From DIGJ01 sp041739345 (GTDB lineage Bacteria > Bacillota > Clostridia > Lachnospirales > Lachnospiraceae), in assembly GCA_041739345.1 (NCBI GenBank), contig JBGSNZ010000025.1, positions 1-64,000 on the forward strand: a DNA stretch of 64,000 nt, given 5' to 3'. Of the stretch, positions 7,907 to 17,050 are shown piece by piece. Every line of letters begins with the position of its first letter. The stretch's first letter is position 1. Below the pieces are notes generated by a model, which worked only from the letters and a program-made list of their open reading frames with translations, was not told the DNA's origin and searched no databases. Made by a program: the position numbers and the translations under genes.

Positions 7907-8638
7907 ATGGATAATTTAAGTATTTATCGTGGTAAAACAGACTATGTAATAAACAGTAAAATTACAATTCATCAACCAACATTAGGAGAAATAGAAGAAT
8001 ATGGCGAAGCTAAATATTTTTCTATGATACATAATTTATGTGCTACTGGTGCTGATTTAAAATATGAATTAAATCAAATAGGTGTCGACTATTCTCGCAT
8101 TACCGATTTTGAAATTTTCTATTCAATTATGACAAACCGCTACTCTAAGAATGACACCAAAATATTATTTGGTGATTTAGATTTAACTTTATTTAAACTA
8201 TATAACAATTCTAAGACGAATGAAAATTTTTTAGGTGATGAAGTCAATGATACAATAATTGATAAGAGTATTTATACCCTCATTGTAACTTATTTAAGAA
8301 AAATCCATTACATGAAAAGAAATGATGAAGTACCATACAATGAAGCTACAAAGCTAATCTTAATAGATGAGGCTAAAGAATTGTATGAAAAGAATAAAAA
8401 TAAGCAATATCATTCTCAATTACAATGTTTGATTTCTGCAATGGTAAATTCAGAAGGCTTTAAATATAATTGGGATACTGTATGGAATTTAAAAATTTAT
8501 TCATTTATGGATAGTGTAAGACGTATCGTGCACACAGAAAATGCAAGACTACTCTTACAAAGTGGTTATTCTGGTTTCGGAATAGACCTAAAAAAGATAG
8601 ACAATGAAAATATAAATTGGTTAGGAGAACTCACCTAG
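7907..8638 (+). CDS. Phage tail-region protein, chaperone or structural
   Basis: A 243-residue acidic, soluble protein. The segment HQPTLGEIEEYGEAKYFSMI, followed by the LKYELNQIGVDYSRITDFEIF part, is of a type I associate with proteins encoded just before or after tail tube genes in Firmicutes siphophages. It starts with ATG after AGGTGACGAG. Its stop codon lies within the hairpin at 8626. A role in tail assembly follows from position only; no catalytic motif is visible. Confidence 0.5.
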   Translation: MDNLSIYRGKTDYVINSKITIHQPTLGEIEEYGEAKYFSMIHNLCATGADLKYELNQIGVDYSRITDFEIFYSIMTNRYSKNDTKILFGDLDLTLFKLYNNSKTNENFLGDEVNDTIIDKSIYTLIVTYLRKIHYMKRNDEVPYNEATKLILIDEAKELYEKNKNKQYHSQLQCLISAMVNSEGFKYNWDTVWNLKIYSFMDSVRRIVHTENARLLLQSGYSGFGIDLKKIDNENINWLGELT

Positions 8639-8651
8639 TGGGTTCTTTTTA
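8626..8651 (+). terminator. Terminator-like hairpin overlapping a stop codon
   Basis: AGAACTCA (8626-8633) pairs with TGGGTTCT (8639-8646), followed by TTTTTAAT. It sits between the 243-residue protein and the tail tube gene, overlapping the stop codon of the former. Confidence 0.6.
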
Positions 8652-8680
8652 ATAAAAAAAACTTTTAGGAGGAATTAAAA

Positions 8681-9475
8681 ATGGCAATCAATCCAAATGA
8701 ATTAGTACTCGACAGAGTAAGATCTTTAAGTTTCAGTGATTTAACAGATGGTTCTGTATTACTCAGACTTACTTCAATTGAAGGTTCTTCACTTGAAACA
8801 ACTAGCACAACAGAGGAAGTTGTGGATGCAATTGGTTCATTAGTTACTACCCTATACCGATCCAAAAGAGCAAAATTTTCAGGAAGCAATTCTCTTTTCA
8901 GCCTAGACCTTGCTGCTGCCCAGTTTGGTTCTGCAAAAGAAGTTGCTGCTACTGGCAATGCAATCACAATTCCAGCCAATGAAATTAAAACAATTACTAA
9001 CGGTACAGTCGTATTAACTCATGTACCTGTTGGTACACCATCCGCAGAGATAAAATATATCTATGCTCTAAATACAGATGGTTCTATTGGCAATAAATAC
9101 ACAGTTGCTGCTACTGTATCTGCTAAAGATTTTACTGTTGATGCAGCCTCAAAAACAATTACGGTACCAACTGGATTAGCAGGAGATATTTATGTTGAAT
9201 ACAATTATACTTCCGAAAGTGCTGTTAAGGTTACAAACAATGTAGAAGACTTCCCTGTTGATGGACGTTTAGTTGCTGATGTAATCTTTAGAAATAAGTG
9301 TAATTCTAATATTGTATACGCTGGTAAGATTATTGCAGCAAAATCAAAATTGAACCCTGCAACTGTAACTCTTGCAATGACATCAACTGGTAAACATCCT
9401 TTTGAATTTACAATGCTTAAAGACACTTGTAATGATTCTGGCGAATTATTCTCAATTATCGTTGCAGAGGACTAA
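8681..9475 (+). CDS. Major tail tube protein
   Basis: A 264-residue beta-rich protein starting with ATG after AGGAGGAAT. The start, MAINPNELVLDRVRSLSF, and the end, HPFEFTMLKDTCNDSGELFSI, fit tail tube or major tail proteins that build the hollow tail shaft. A central segment (about residues 95-185) reads as an Ig-like beta insertion. It lies two positions after the late promoter and before the chaperone and tape-measure genes, the standard order. No sheath gene follows, so the tail is non-contractile. Confidence 0.65.
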   Translation: MAINPNELVLDRVRSLSFSDLTDGSVLLRLTSIEGSSLETTSTTEEVVDAIGSLVTTLYRSKRAKFSGSNSLFSLDLAAAQFGSAKEVAATGNAITIPANEIKTITNGTVVLTHVPVGTPSAEIKYIYALNTDGSIGNKYTVAATVSAKDFTVDAASKTITVPTGLAGDIYVEYNYTSESAVKVTNNVEDFPVDGRLVADVIFRNKCNSNIVYAGKIIAAKSKLNPATVTLAMTSTGKHPFEFTMLKDTCNDSGELFSIIVAED

Positions 9476-9532
9476 TATCATATGAGTAGGATTAGTTATA
9501 ACTCTAATGCTGCTTTAGAAAGTTGATGCTAT

Positions 9533-9802
9533 ATGGCTAAAAAAAATCATAGGTGTTCCATATGTGGGATTGGTTACAATCAATGTGACTATTGTGAAAA
9601 TGTAAGGTCATACATGCCGTGGCGATCCATAGTGGATACCATAGACCATTACAAAATCTTTGTTACAATTAAGGATTATAATCAAAAAACAATTAATAAA
9701 AATCAGGCAAGATCACAACTAGCTACTGTTGATATTACTGGTTGGAAAAATTTCAATCCAGAAATCGTTAACGTAATGAAGGATATTTTAGTTGAAGATT
9801 AA
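9533..9802 (+). CDS. Small zinc-finger-like protein in tail operon
   Basis: An 89-residue protein opening with a cysteine cluster, CSICGIGYNQCDYC, a likely zinc site. The rest is basic and helical and includes GWKNFNPEIVNVMKDIL. No strong ribosome site precedes ATG 9533. A 14-codon frame (9483-9527) ends just upstream and might couple translation. I do not know its function. Confidence 0.55.
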   Translation: MAKKNHRCSICGIGYNQCDYCENVRSYMPWRSIVDTIDHYKIFVTIKDYNQKTINKNQARSQLATVDITGWKNFNPEIVNVMKDILVED

Positions 9803-9846
9803 TTATTAACACATATGGTTATTGTGAATAGTATTATATTATTAAT

Positions 9847-9893
9847 GGGTATATATTATTCGCAAATGAACGAATTTTATATACCCTTTTTTT
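9847..9893 (+). terminator. Intrinsic terminator
   Basis: GGGTATATA (9847-9855) pairs with TATATACCC (9878-9886); ATTCG and CGAAT pair inside. A run of seven T follows. Confidence 0.75.
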
Positions 9894-9917
9894 CAATCAA
9901 TTAGAAAGGTGAACATT

Positions 9918-10136
9918 TTGAAAATATTAAGCGAATTTACAGGAAAAGAATACGAAGCAGAGGATACTATTACATATGGAAATGCGACCCAAGCAGCACA
10001 ATACTGGATTTGGGGTGCAAAACCAGTCGATATCTACCCAACTAGTGATAGAAGATTTGTATTTATATTTACAAAAGAGGACCACAAGAAATTCATTGGT
10101 AGATGGAATGCACAAAAACCGAATAATTTAATTTAA
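9918..10136 (+). CDS. Small tail-operon protein, unknown
   Basis: A 72-residue protein. TTG at 9918 is preferred because AGAAAGGTG ends 6 nt upstream; the GTG at 9909 lies inside that site. It contains AAQYWIWGAKPVDIYPTSD and ends KPNNLI. It is framed by terminators on both sides, so it behaves as its own cistron in host terms. Family unknown; comparable small genes sit between tube and tape measure in many siphophages. Confidence 0.5.
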   Translation: MKILSEFTGKEYEAEDTITYGNATQAAQYWIWGAKPVDIYPTSDRRFVFIFTKEDHKKFIGRWNAQKPNNLI

Positions 10137-10140
10137 TAAG

Positions 10141-10184
10141 TACCTTTACTTATTTTTCAACGTATTTAAGTAAGGGTATTTTTT
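10141..10184 (+). terminator. Intrinsic terminator
   Basis: TACCTTTACTTA (10141-10152) pairs fully with TAAGTAAGGGTA (10167-10178, one G-U), followed by six T. It starts four bases after the upstream stop codon. Confidence 0.8.
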
Positions 10185-10193
10185 ATACTCTTT

Positions 10194-10222
10194 GGAGGGT
10201 GGAGGTCGTTGAACCACTCTCC
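10194..10222 (+). repeat. Second hairpin after the terminator
   Basis: GGAGGGTGG (10194-10202) pairs with CCACTCTCC (10214-10222). No strong T-run follows. It may sequester the purine-rich stretch or be part of a leader structure for the gene at 10284. Confidence 0.4.
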
Positions 10223-10283
10223 TATTTTAGATACTTTTTTATATTAAGATTAACAATTTTTTTTAAATCAGGAGGAATTAAAT

Positions 10284-10802
10284 ATGCTCAAAAATAAATA
10301 TACATGCAAAGATACCATCTCAATGTCAGAACGTATTAGTGCTACCGAATTCATTGTAAATTCTTATTTCCAGACAAATGGTGAAAATGGAATTACTGGA
10401 TATGTCCCATATTTTCATGAATTAGCCGAAGTTTTTGTTTTCACAGACTACTTCTTACAAGGATATACATTTACAGAAGAAGAAAGTAAATATGAAATAA
10501 TTATGAATGACAAGGAATTGCAGAGATTATATGAAGAATTCTATAATGATAATAAATGCTTTGCAAAAATTCTAGCTAATGCTGGTTTGATGGTTGATTT
10601 TAGAAAGCAAAAAATACTTCATCCAATAGGAGAACTAATCAATGAAGTTACAAAATTTGCCCAAAATATGGATAAGAACCTTGACATGAATACCATTGGA
10701 GAATTTGCTAAGAAATTATCTTCTGTAGATGAAAAGACATTGGCTGATATTATTCAACATAAAATAAAAACAAATATAAAGAGTGAAGAACCCATAGATT
10801 AA
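10284..10802 (+). CDS. Probable tail assembly chaperone
   Basis: A 172-residue acidic, helical protein starting with ATG after CAGGAGGAAT. It lies where siphophages encode the tail assembly chaperones that coat the tape-measure protein, although two small genes intervene here. The C-terminal half, including IGEFAKKLSSVDEKTLADII, is helical. I see no slippery heptamer giving the usual frameshifted pair. Assignment rests on position and composition. Confidence 0.45.
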   Translation: MLKNKYTCKDTISMSERISATEFIVNSYFQTNGENGITGYVPYFHELAEVFVFTDYFLQGYTFTEEESKYEIIMNDKELQRLYEEFYNDNKCFAKILANAGLMVDFRKQKILHPIGELINEVTKFAQNMDKNLDMNTIGEFAKKLSSVDEKTLADIIQHKIKTNIKSEEPID

Positions 10803-11020
10803 AATGAAGCTCAAAAAACGAGAAGAATCGACCCATTAAAAGTGCATAACTTGACAAAATATATTATACTAGTTAGGCAACACTCAATTGTGCACATTTT
10901 ATAAAACTTTAATATTTGTGTCACAAAAGACACGGTCTTTGTGCTATTGTTATAAGGCAACTAATTAATTTTTATAAGATTTACACAATCACATTTGTCA
11001 CGCAAAAGTTGGGTGAGAAT

Positions 11021-11236
11021 ATGAAAGTGTTAAATAATGTCAAACAAATAAGAATCGACAAAGGATTAAGTTTACGAGAATTGGAATTGCTTTCTGATGT
11101 TGGATATTCTACTATACGTAAAATAGAAAAGGGAGAATGTATACCCAATCAAGTGACGATGATGAAGATAAGTAGGGGACTTAATCGAGAGACGTATGAA
11201 GTATTTGACTTGAATTGGAAACACAATCATATGTGA
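11021..11236 (+). CDS. Small XRE-type helix-turn-helix protein
   Basis: A 71-residue protein with a Cro/CI-type HTH: KQIRIDKGLSLRELELLSDV followed by GYSTIRKIEKGECIPN. ATG 11021 is chosen over an upstream TTG-type extension because the domain starts there. It sits oddly inside a structural operon, after a 218-bp gap containing TTGACA (10851) but no well-spaced -10. It may regulate part of the tail operon or be a captured gene. Confidence 0.7.
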   Translation: MKVLNNVKQIRIDKGLSLRELELLSDVGYSTIRKIEKGECIPNQVTMMKISRGLNRETYEVFDLNWKHNHM

Positions 11237-11262
11237 ATTGTTATAGTCAGGAAGGCGAGTAT

Positions 11263-11616
11263 ATGTGTAATAATGAGGGTATTACAGAAATAACTATTGA
11301 GGAATTAGCAGAAGACATTGAAGAGCTAATTTGGAACCAAGGGGTTAATTGTTTTAAAATAACGGAGAGTATAGAAAAGCGTGACAAATGTACATATTTA
11401 TTAAGAGATTTGCATATTGAAATTGAAGATGAATTCGTTATCTCGTGGGATTCGGATAATATTATTCAACATAATATGTATGTTATAATGATGTTTTTAA
11501 AGGAATCTATAAAATATATTAATAGGATTGCAATAAATGGAATTCAACATAGTAAACTCTATTGTAAGGAGGGATATGTTTTAATTGAACCTTTAGATTT
11601 TCAAAAAATAATATAG
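11263..11616 (+). CDS. Hypothetical acidic protein
   Basis: A 117-residue acidic protein beginning MCNNEGITEITIEELAEDIE. ATG 11263 follows AGGAAGGCGAG; the longer frame from 11215 would overlap the HTH gene. It looks like small antirepressor-type or pairing proteins in size only. It travels with the HTH gene and ends at a terminator, so the two may form a two-gene insert. No family recognised. Confidence 0.45.
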   Translation: MCNNEGITEITIEELAEDIEELIWNQGVNCFKITESIEKRDKCTYLLRDLHIEIEDEFVISWDSDNIIQHNMYVIMMFLKESIKYINRIAINGIQHSKLYCKEGYVLIEPLDFQKII

Positions 11617-11621
11617 CATAT

Positions 11622-11659
11622 AAAGAGCTTTTTAATTCAAAGGAATTGAAAGCTCTTTT
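11622..11659 (+). terminator. Intrinsic terminator before the tape measure gene
   Basis: AAGAGCTTTTTAATTC and GAATTGAAAGCTCTT pair around a 4-nt loop, followed by TTTTC. It lies directly upstream of the tape-measure gene leader. Confidence 0.8.
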
Positions 11660-11723
11660 CTTATAGAAATAAAGAATCATAGAATATACTCACATAAATA
11701 ACCGGAAAGGAGTGACAAAACGA

Positions 11724-14700
11724 ATGGATTATGATTATAAAACTCTATTCGACATAACGTATGATTTAAAACAGGCTCAGGCAGAATTGAAGAAAGTAAT
11801 AAAGTCATTGCAAAAGGATTCTAAGATATCTTTGAGGGTAGAGTTATCTAATAAAGAAGCAGTTTCAGCTATTATTTCGTCAAATAAAGAATTAAATAAA
11901 ATGGCTCAGTATTATAAAAATCTTCAGACTGAACAAAAAAGACTAACGTCATTAACTTCTGCTTCATTAAAAGAACAATTATCCGAAATCAATCAATTAT
12001 CAGATGCTTTTGAAAATTATAAACAATCTTTGGGCAATGTTGATTTTAGCCAAGTAGTGACCTCTTTAGATCAATTAAAATCGCAAACAAAAGATATCGA
12101 AGACGATTCTACAGCCATCGGGCAGACAATCAAAGAAAGTACAGAAGATTTTGGAAAATCGCTTATATCTGGTGCTATAAGCAAAGGCGTAGATATTATG
12201 ATGGGGCTAGCTACAGGCACTGCAGAAGTAGCCTCTGCTGCTGAAGGAGCAACTGTAGCAACCACAATGTTAGGAGCTGCAATGGACTTACTTCCGTTTG
12301 TTGCAATAGGCGCAGGAATTGTTGCTCTTGTAAATGTACTAGATATGGCGATTACTACCACTTCCGAGCTTGAAGAAAAAGTAGAGGAAACAGGTTCAGC
12401 ATATGAAACAGCGATATCTAATTTAGAAACGATTACAACAGAACTTGAAACTCAGAACGCATTATTAGATGAATTACTTGTAAAAACTAACCTGACCTAT
12501 GTAGAAAAAAGCCAATTAGATAATCTAAAAGAAGTAACTCAAGAATTACAAATTCAAAAAGACCTAGCAGAAAAAGAAGTCGCACGCACACAAAAAGATG
12601 CAGCAGAATCGTCTGCTAAATATATCACTAAGAAATATGACATAGACGAATTTTCTAGCTCAAAAATTGACGAGTATGTAAACAATGCTGAATCGAGTGG
12701 TAATAATGCAATTCTCACAAATGACAAAAATGATTTGGCCAGCATGATTGCTGGTTATAAACAATTTACTAAATTGCAAAATGAAGCATCAAATACTGAA
12801 GATTATGAACATTATAATGTATTGACTTCCGAAATATCTGATTCTATCTGGGAAAGTACATCCGCTTTAGAAGAACAAAAAATTCAAATGCAAGGTTACT
12901 ACGATACTATTGAAAAGACGGAACAATCTGGTGGGATACTTACTGATGATCAAAAGAAAGTAAAAGAAGCGTATGAGCAAACTTCAAATGCAATAGAAAT
13001 AATATATAAAGAATTAGATCCAGAAAAGTTTAAAATTTTTCAATTCAATTCATTATTAAATGATGATTCTTTTTCAGACGTTAAAATTCAACTTGAAAAT
13101 CTTGCAAAATCCGGAAAATTGAGTGCATCTGTCTTAACTAACAACGAAAAATATAAATCATTATTAGATAAAACTGGTATAAGCGCTTCAGATGCAGTTA
13201 AAGAAATAGAGGCTTTAGCTGGATCAAATAATAATTTAAGCACTGCGGAGCAGCAAGTTTCCAGTACTTTTACTGTTAATAAGGAAAATTTATCCACCTA
13301 TATTTCTGGGCTTAAAGAGGTCAGCAATTTACAAAAAACTGTGAATGACGAATTAAAAAGCGGGAATATATCTAATTCTACTTTAGTAAGCCTATTAGAA
13401 AAATATCCTGAAATGGAAAGTCAAATTACTAATTATCAATCTGGTGTTGAAGGTAGTCAGCAAGAGCTCGTAAATAAACTCGATGAATGTTATCAAAATG
13501 ATTTAAATAATTATGGTGAATATCTAATAGCAAAAAATGAAAATAATCAAGCATTTTTTGAGAGCACATTTTCCTCCAATGCAAGTCTAGTAAATGATTT
13601 TAATAAAAACTATGGCGTTGACTTAAGTAATGTAACTTCATATGCACAAGCCAAATTCGAGATTGAAAACCAATTATTTAGTAGTGTCGCAAACATGTGG
13701 AGTGATTATTATGATGCTCAAACAAACTCCTTTTCCGAAAAGTTTATGCAAATGGGTATGAGGCTCGGTTCGTTAAAACCAGGTTCAGATGAATATAAAG
13801 CGTTAGAAGAGAAATATAATGAAGGGCAAGCTATAATAAATAAAATAATTAAAGCTAAAAATGATTTAGACAATGCTGCTGCTAATAATTATAAACCTGA
13901 CTTACTTGATACTTCTACACCTAGTTCAACTGAATCAACAACAGAAATTGACTGGATTTCTCGTAAAATCGAAGTATTAAGTTCTAAACTGGATAAACTG
14001 AAAACCAAAATCAGTGATACCTTTGCCACATTTAAGACTAGAAGTAATAACATAGACATAGCCCAAGAAAAAGTTCAAAAAGAAATCCGTATATATCAAA
14101 AATCATATAAATCATATATGGACAAAGCAAATGAAATTGATTTACCAGAAGATCTAAAATTAAAGGTACAGAACGGCAGTTATGATATTACTGAGTACGA
14201 CAGTAAAACTGCTGAAAAAATAAATTCCTATCAAGATTTATATGATAAAGCGCAAGCTCTTAAGGATACAATCAGAGAACTCAAAGAAGAAGAAAAAGAT
14301 TATTCAGAACAAAAGATAGACTTGATTCAAACTAGATTTGATTCTAAAACAGATTACATCGATTCTCTTATATCCAAACGAGAAGCAGAAATGGGTGACA
14401 ATGCTACTTCAAAAGATTATGAGTATATTGAAAAGAAACAAAGGCGGAAACTAGAATTATTAACAATGGAACGTGACCAAATTCAAGAGCAATTTGAATC
14501 TATGAATCTTAAAGTTGGTTCAGAAGAATGGTTATATTACAAAAAACTTCTTTCTGATTTAGGCGTTGAAATTGAAGAAAATGAAGAAAATATTCATGAC
14601 ACTATCAATCTTGCAGCCAATGCGAAATTAGCTGCTTTCGATAAGCTTCTCGAAACATTGAATGAAGCGGATGAAAAACTATCACATATTTCCAGTTTGA

Positions 14701-16208
14701 TATCTGGTGATTCATTTCAGGATGGCACGATTACTGCTGCTGGTCTTACGAATCAATATCTTAATTTACAAGGATTAGCCAATGCAAATTCAGAAATAGC
14801 ATATTATCAAGATGCTATAGCAAATTTAAAACGATCTGATTTTTACGATGATGATAAAGGTCTTGAAGCATATAATGAGAAATTAGAGGAATATCAGGAA
14901 GGACTGGAATCTGCACAAAGCTCAGCAAAATCTTTTCGCGATGCAATCATTGATTTAGTAAAAGAAGGGATTGAAGCTGAGACCGAGGCGATGCGTGATT
15001 ATATAGACGTTCAAAAAGAAGCTCTCGAATCAGAAAAGTCTTTAAACGATTACCAAAAAACCGTGGAAGAAAAAACGAAAAACATTTCCATTCTTCAACG
15101 AAAGATTAATGAGCTCTCTCAATCCAGCAATAGAAAAGATATCGCTCTTAGACTTGAACTCCAAAAAGACCTGGCAGATGCAGAATCCGATTTAGAAGTG
15201 ACGAAAGCGGATCATAATCTGGAAGTTAAAGAATCGGCACTCGACGATGAATTAGAGGCATTTGAAAAAGTACAGGATAAAAAGATTCAATTACTAGAAA
15301 GTGATCTGGCTACACAAGAAGCTGCTATATCCGATTCTCTTAATTTGGTTAAGAACAACTACTCCACTATCTATTCCGAGATTGATGATATGTCAAAAAC
15401 ATATGGAACTTCGATTAAGGATAATTTGGTACTGCCTACCATTGAAGCTCTAGACGATTTAGAGACTCGTTTGTCTGATTCTGTCAACAATGTAGAATCT
15501 ATAAGTACAACAGGTGCATCAAATACGAAAAATACTAATATTTTGAGTTTATTGACAAATGGTACCGGTACTGGTAACGCAACCGACAGTTTAACAAAAT
15601 ATTTACAGACTCATGGCTATACTGCTCTATCACGTAAACAAATGGTAGAACTTGCTAAACTTCTCGGAGTATCCGGTATTGATGATGTATCTGATGTCGC
15701 AGGAGATGATAACCAAAATCGGGATCTGATATTAAATGCATTAAAAGCCTATTTGAGTGATACTTCATCAACTACTACTACTTCAAATGATAATTCATCG
15801 CCTGCTACAACTTCAAAAGATACTCAGAAATTAAGTTTAGCAGCTGCTTCCTTTAGCAATAATGAATTACTTAATACAAATAGTATGTCAAATAAACTGC
15901 TAAATGCTGAGGGGGAAAAAGTTGCTGGAATAGTAAAATTAGAAGAAGCCTTTGTCCGTAATGTAAATCAAAGTAATTTATCTGAAATATTTGCTGCACA
16001 ATCGCCAAAATTAGAAAGCTATACAAGTTTAAAAAGTTACACGGATACTATTTCATCTTTTACAGCCATGCCGTCTGTTCAAATAAATTCTCCTCTAATC
16101 TCAGTAGCTGGTGTTGCCAGAGATGATATTAATAATCAAATCTACTCTGCAATGGAAAAGATACCAGATATCGTAGGGAATGCAGTATATAGTCAATTGA
16201 AACGATAA
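11724..16208 (+). CDS. Tail tape-measure protein
   Basis: A 1,494-residue protein, mostly long coiled coil (for example around residues 730-900 and 1,080-1,210) with a hydrophobic, glycine/alanine-rich patch near residues 145-215 that could insert into membrane. This is the usual build of siphophage tape-measure proteins, which set tail length and are ejected into the cell. At about 0.15 nm per residue the tail would be roughly 220 nm. ATG 11724 follows AAAGGAG with 11 nt spacing; the GTG at 11712 lies on the ribosome site. No lysozyme or peptidase motif is evident. The C-terminus is Ser/Thr/Asn-rich. Position before Dit confirms the assignment. Confidence 0.85.
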   Translation: MDYDYKTLFDITYDLKQAQAELKKVIKSLQKDSKISLRVELSNKEAVSAIISSNKELNKMAQYYKNLQTEQKRLTSLTSASLKEQLSEINQLSDAFENYKQSLGNVDFSQVVTSLDQLKSQTKDIEDDSTAIGQTIKESTEDFGKSLISGAISKGVDIMMGLATGTAEVASAAEGATVATTMLGAAMDLLPFVAIGAGIVALVNVLDMAITTTSELEEKVEETGSAYETAISNLETITTELETQNALLDELLVKTNLTYVEKSQLDNLKEVTQELQIQKDLAEKEVARTQKDAAESSAKYITKKYDIDEFSSSKIDEYVNNAESSGNNAILTNDKNDLASMIAGYKQFTKLQNEASNTEDYEHYNVLTSEISDSIWESTSALEEQKIQMQGYYDTIEKTEQSGGILTDDQKKVKEAYEQTSNAIEIIYKELDPEKFKIFQFNSLLNDDSFSDVKIQLENLAKSGKLSASVLTNNEKYKSLLDKTGISASDAVKEIEALAGSNNNLSTAEQQVSSTFTVNKENLSTYISGLKEVSNLQKTVNDELKSGNISNSTLVSLLEKYPEMESQITNYQSGVEGSQQELVNKLDECYQNDLNNYGEYLIAKNENNQAFFESTFSSNASLVNDFNKNYGVDLSNVTSYAQAKFEIENQLFSSVANMWSDYYDAQTNSFSEKFMQMGMRLGSLKPGSDEYKALEEKYNEGQAIINKIIKAKNDLDNAAANNYKPDLLDTSTPSSTESTTEIDWISRKIEVLSSKLDKLKTKISDTFATFKTRSNNIDIAQEKVQKEIRIYQKSYKSYMDKANEIDLPEDLKLKVQNGSYDITEYDSKTAEKINSYQDLYDKAQALKDTIRELKEEEKDYSEQKIDLIQTRFDSKTDYIDSLISKREAEMGDNATSKDYEYIEKKQRRKLELLTMERDQIQEQFESMNLKVGSEEWLYYKKLLSDLGVEIEENEENIHDTINLAANAKLAAFDKLLETLNEADEKLSHISSLISGDSFQDGTITAAGLTNQYLNLQGLANANSEIAYYQDAIANLKRSDFYDDDKGLEAYNEKLEEYQEGLESAQSSAKSFRDAIIDLVKEGIEAETEAMRDYIDVQKEALESEKSLNDYQKTVEEKTKNISILQRKINELSQSSNRKDIALRLELQKDLADAESDLEVTKADHNLEVKESALDDELEAFEKVQDKKIQLLESDLATQEAAISDSLNLVKNNYSTIYSEIDDMSKTYGTSIKDNLVLPTIEALDDLETRLSDSVNNVESISTTGASNTKNTNILSLLTNGTGTGNATDSLTKYLQTHGYTALSRKQMVELAKLLGVSGIDDVSDVAGDDNQNRDLILNALKAYLSDTSSTTTTSNDNSSPATTSKDTQKLSLAAASFSNNELLNTNSMSNKLLNAEGEKVAGIVKLEEAFVRNVNQSNLSEIFAAQSPKLESYTSLKSYTDTISSFTAMPSVQINSPLISVAGVARDDINNQIYSAMEKIPDIVGNAVYSQLKR

Positions 16209-16214
16209 TACTCT

Positions 16215-16248
16215 GAGTGGTTACAAACATCCGTAGCCACTCTTTTTT
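16215..16248 (+). terminator. Intrinsic terminator
   Basis: GAGTGGTTAC (16215-16224) pairs with GTAGCCACTC (16233-16242), followed by six T. It lies 6 nt after the tape-measure stop and just before the next ribosome site. Confidence 0.8.
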
Positions 16249-16270
16249 AATGAAAGGAGGAGGTAAAATC

Positions 16271-17050
16271 ATGGAACATAATTTTATATTTAATGGTGTC
16301 TCCAGTGAGACATATGGAGTTATGTGTGTATATTTCGGAAGTGCGTCTGACACCTACTCTGCTGGTATACAAACAGATTTAGAAACGGAATATAATGTTA
16401 GAAAAAAATCGTTTGATATTATTTCTCACAAATACTCTGCACCATTATCATTTAAAATTCAAATTATTAACAAAGATGGTTCGAAAATAGACTCGGATCA
16501 GGAACGACAACTAAAGAATTGGTTATGTGTTCAGGGTACATATAAAGAACTCCAGTTCGATGATGCTGAACTGTATGGAATCAAATATAACGTAATATTT
16601 ACAAATCCACAGGTTATTGTTATTGGAAGAACCATGGGGCTTGAATTTACAGTGACAGCAGATACTCCCTGGGGATACTCTCCAGATATTATAAAAAGAG
16701 TCACTCTCGCTGCTAATGGAAGTTTTATTTTAAATATTCAAAGCGATGAAAACTCCTATATTTATCCATATCTCACAATCAAAATTCTCGAAGCCGGTAA
16801 CTTCACTTTAACAAATAGTACAGAACAAGAAAAAAAGATTTTTACAGTAAATAATTGTGCAGTAAATGAAGTATTAACGGTTGATTGTTCCATTCCTTAT
16901 ATCGAGACAACGATCTCGTCTCATTCCGTATACTCTGATTTCAGTAAGTATTTTATCAGACTTATAAATGGAAAGAATAAATTAACAACAAATCTTCCGT
17001 GTGAGATTATGGTTAAATATAATGAAGTAAGAAAGGTAGGTGTACATTAA
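16271..17050 (+). CDS. Distal tail protein (Dit family)
   Basis: A 259-residue protein opening with HNFIFNGVSSETYGVMCVYF, the typical Sipho_tail/Dit start. Around 118-140 the motif FTVTADTPWGYSPD is characteristic of Dit proteins of Gram-positive siphophages. Dit forms the hexameric ring joining the tube to the host-binding tip. ATG 16271 follows AAAGGAGGAGG. Its stop codon overlaps the next start (TAATG). Confidence 0.8.
   Translation: MEHNFIFNGVSSETYGVMCVYFGSASDTYSAGIQTDLETEYNVRKKSFDIISHKYSAPLSFKIQIINKDGSKIDSDQERQLKNWLCVQGTYKELQFDDAELYGIKYNVIFTNPQVIVIGRTMGLEFTVTADTPWGYSPDIIKRVTLAANGSFILNIQSDENSYIYPYLTIKILEAGNFTLTNSTEQEKKIFTVNNCAVNEVLTVDCSIPYIETTISSHSVYSDFSKYFIRLINGKNKLTTNLPCEIMVKYNEVRKVGVH

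Noticed and set aside
9483..9527. 14-codon frame before the cysteine-cluster gene
   Set aside because: Too short to support; might couple translation but no separate evidence.
10841..10875. Sigma-A promoter TTGACA/TATACT before the HTH gene
   Set aside because: The spacer would be only 8 nt; no -10 box at 16-18 nt.
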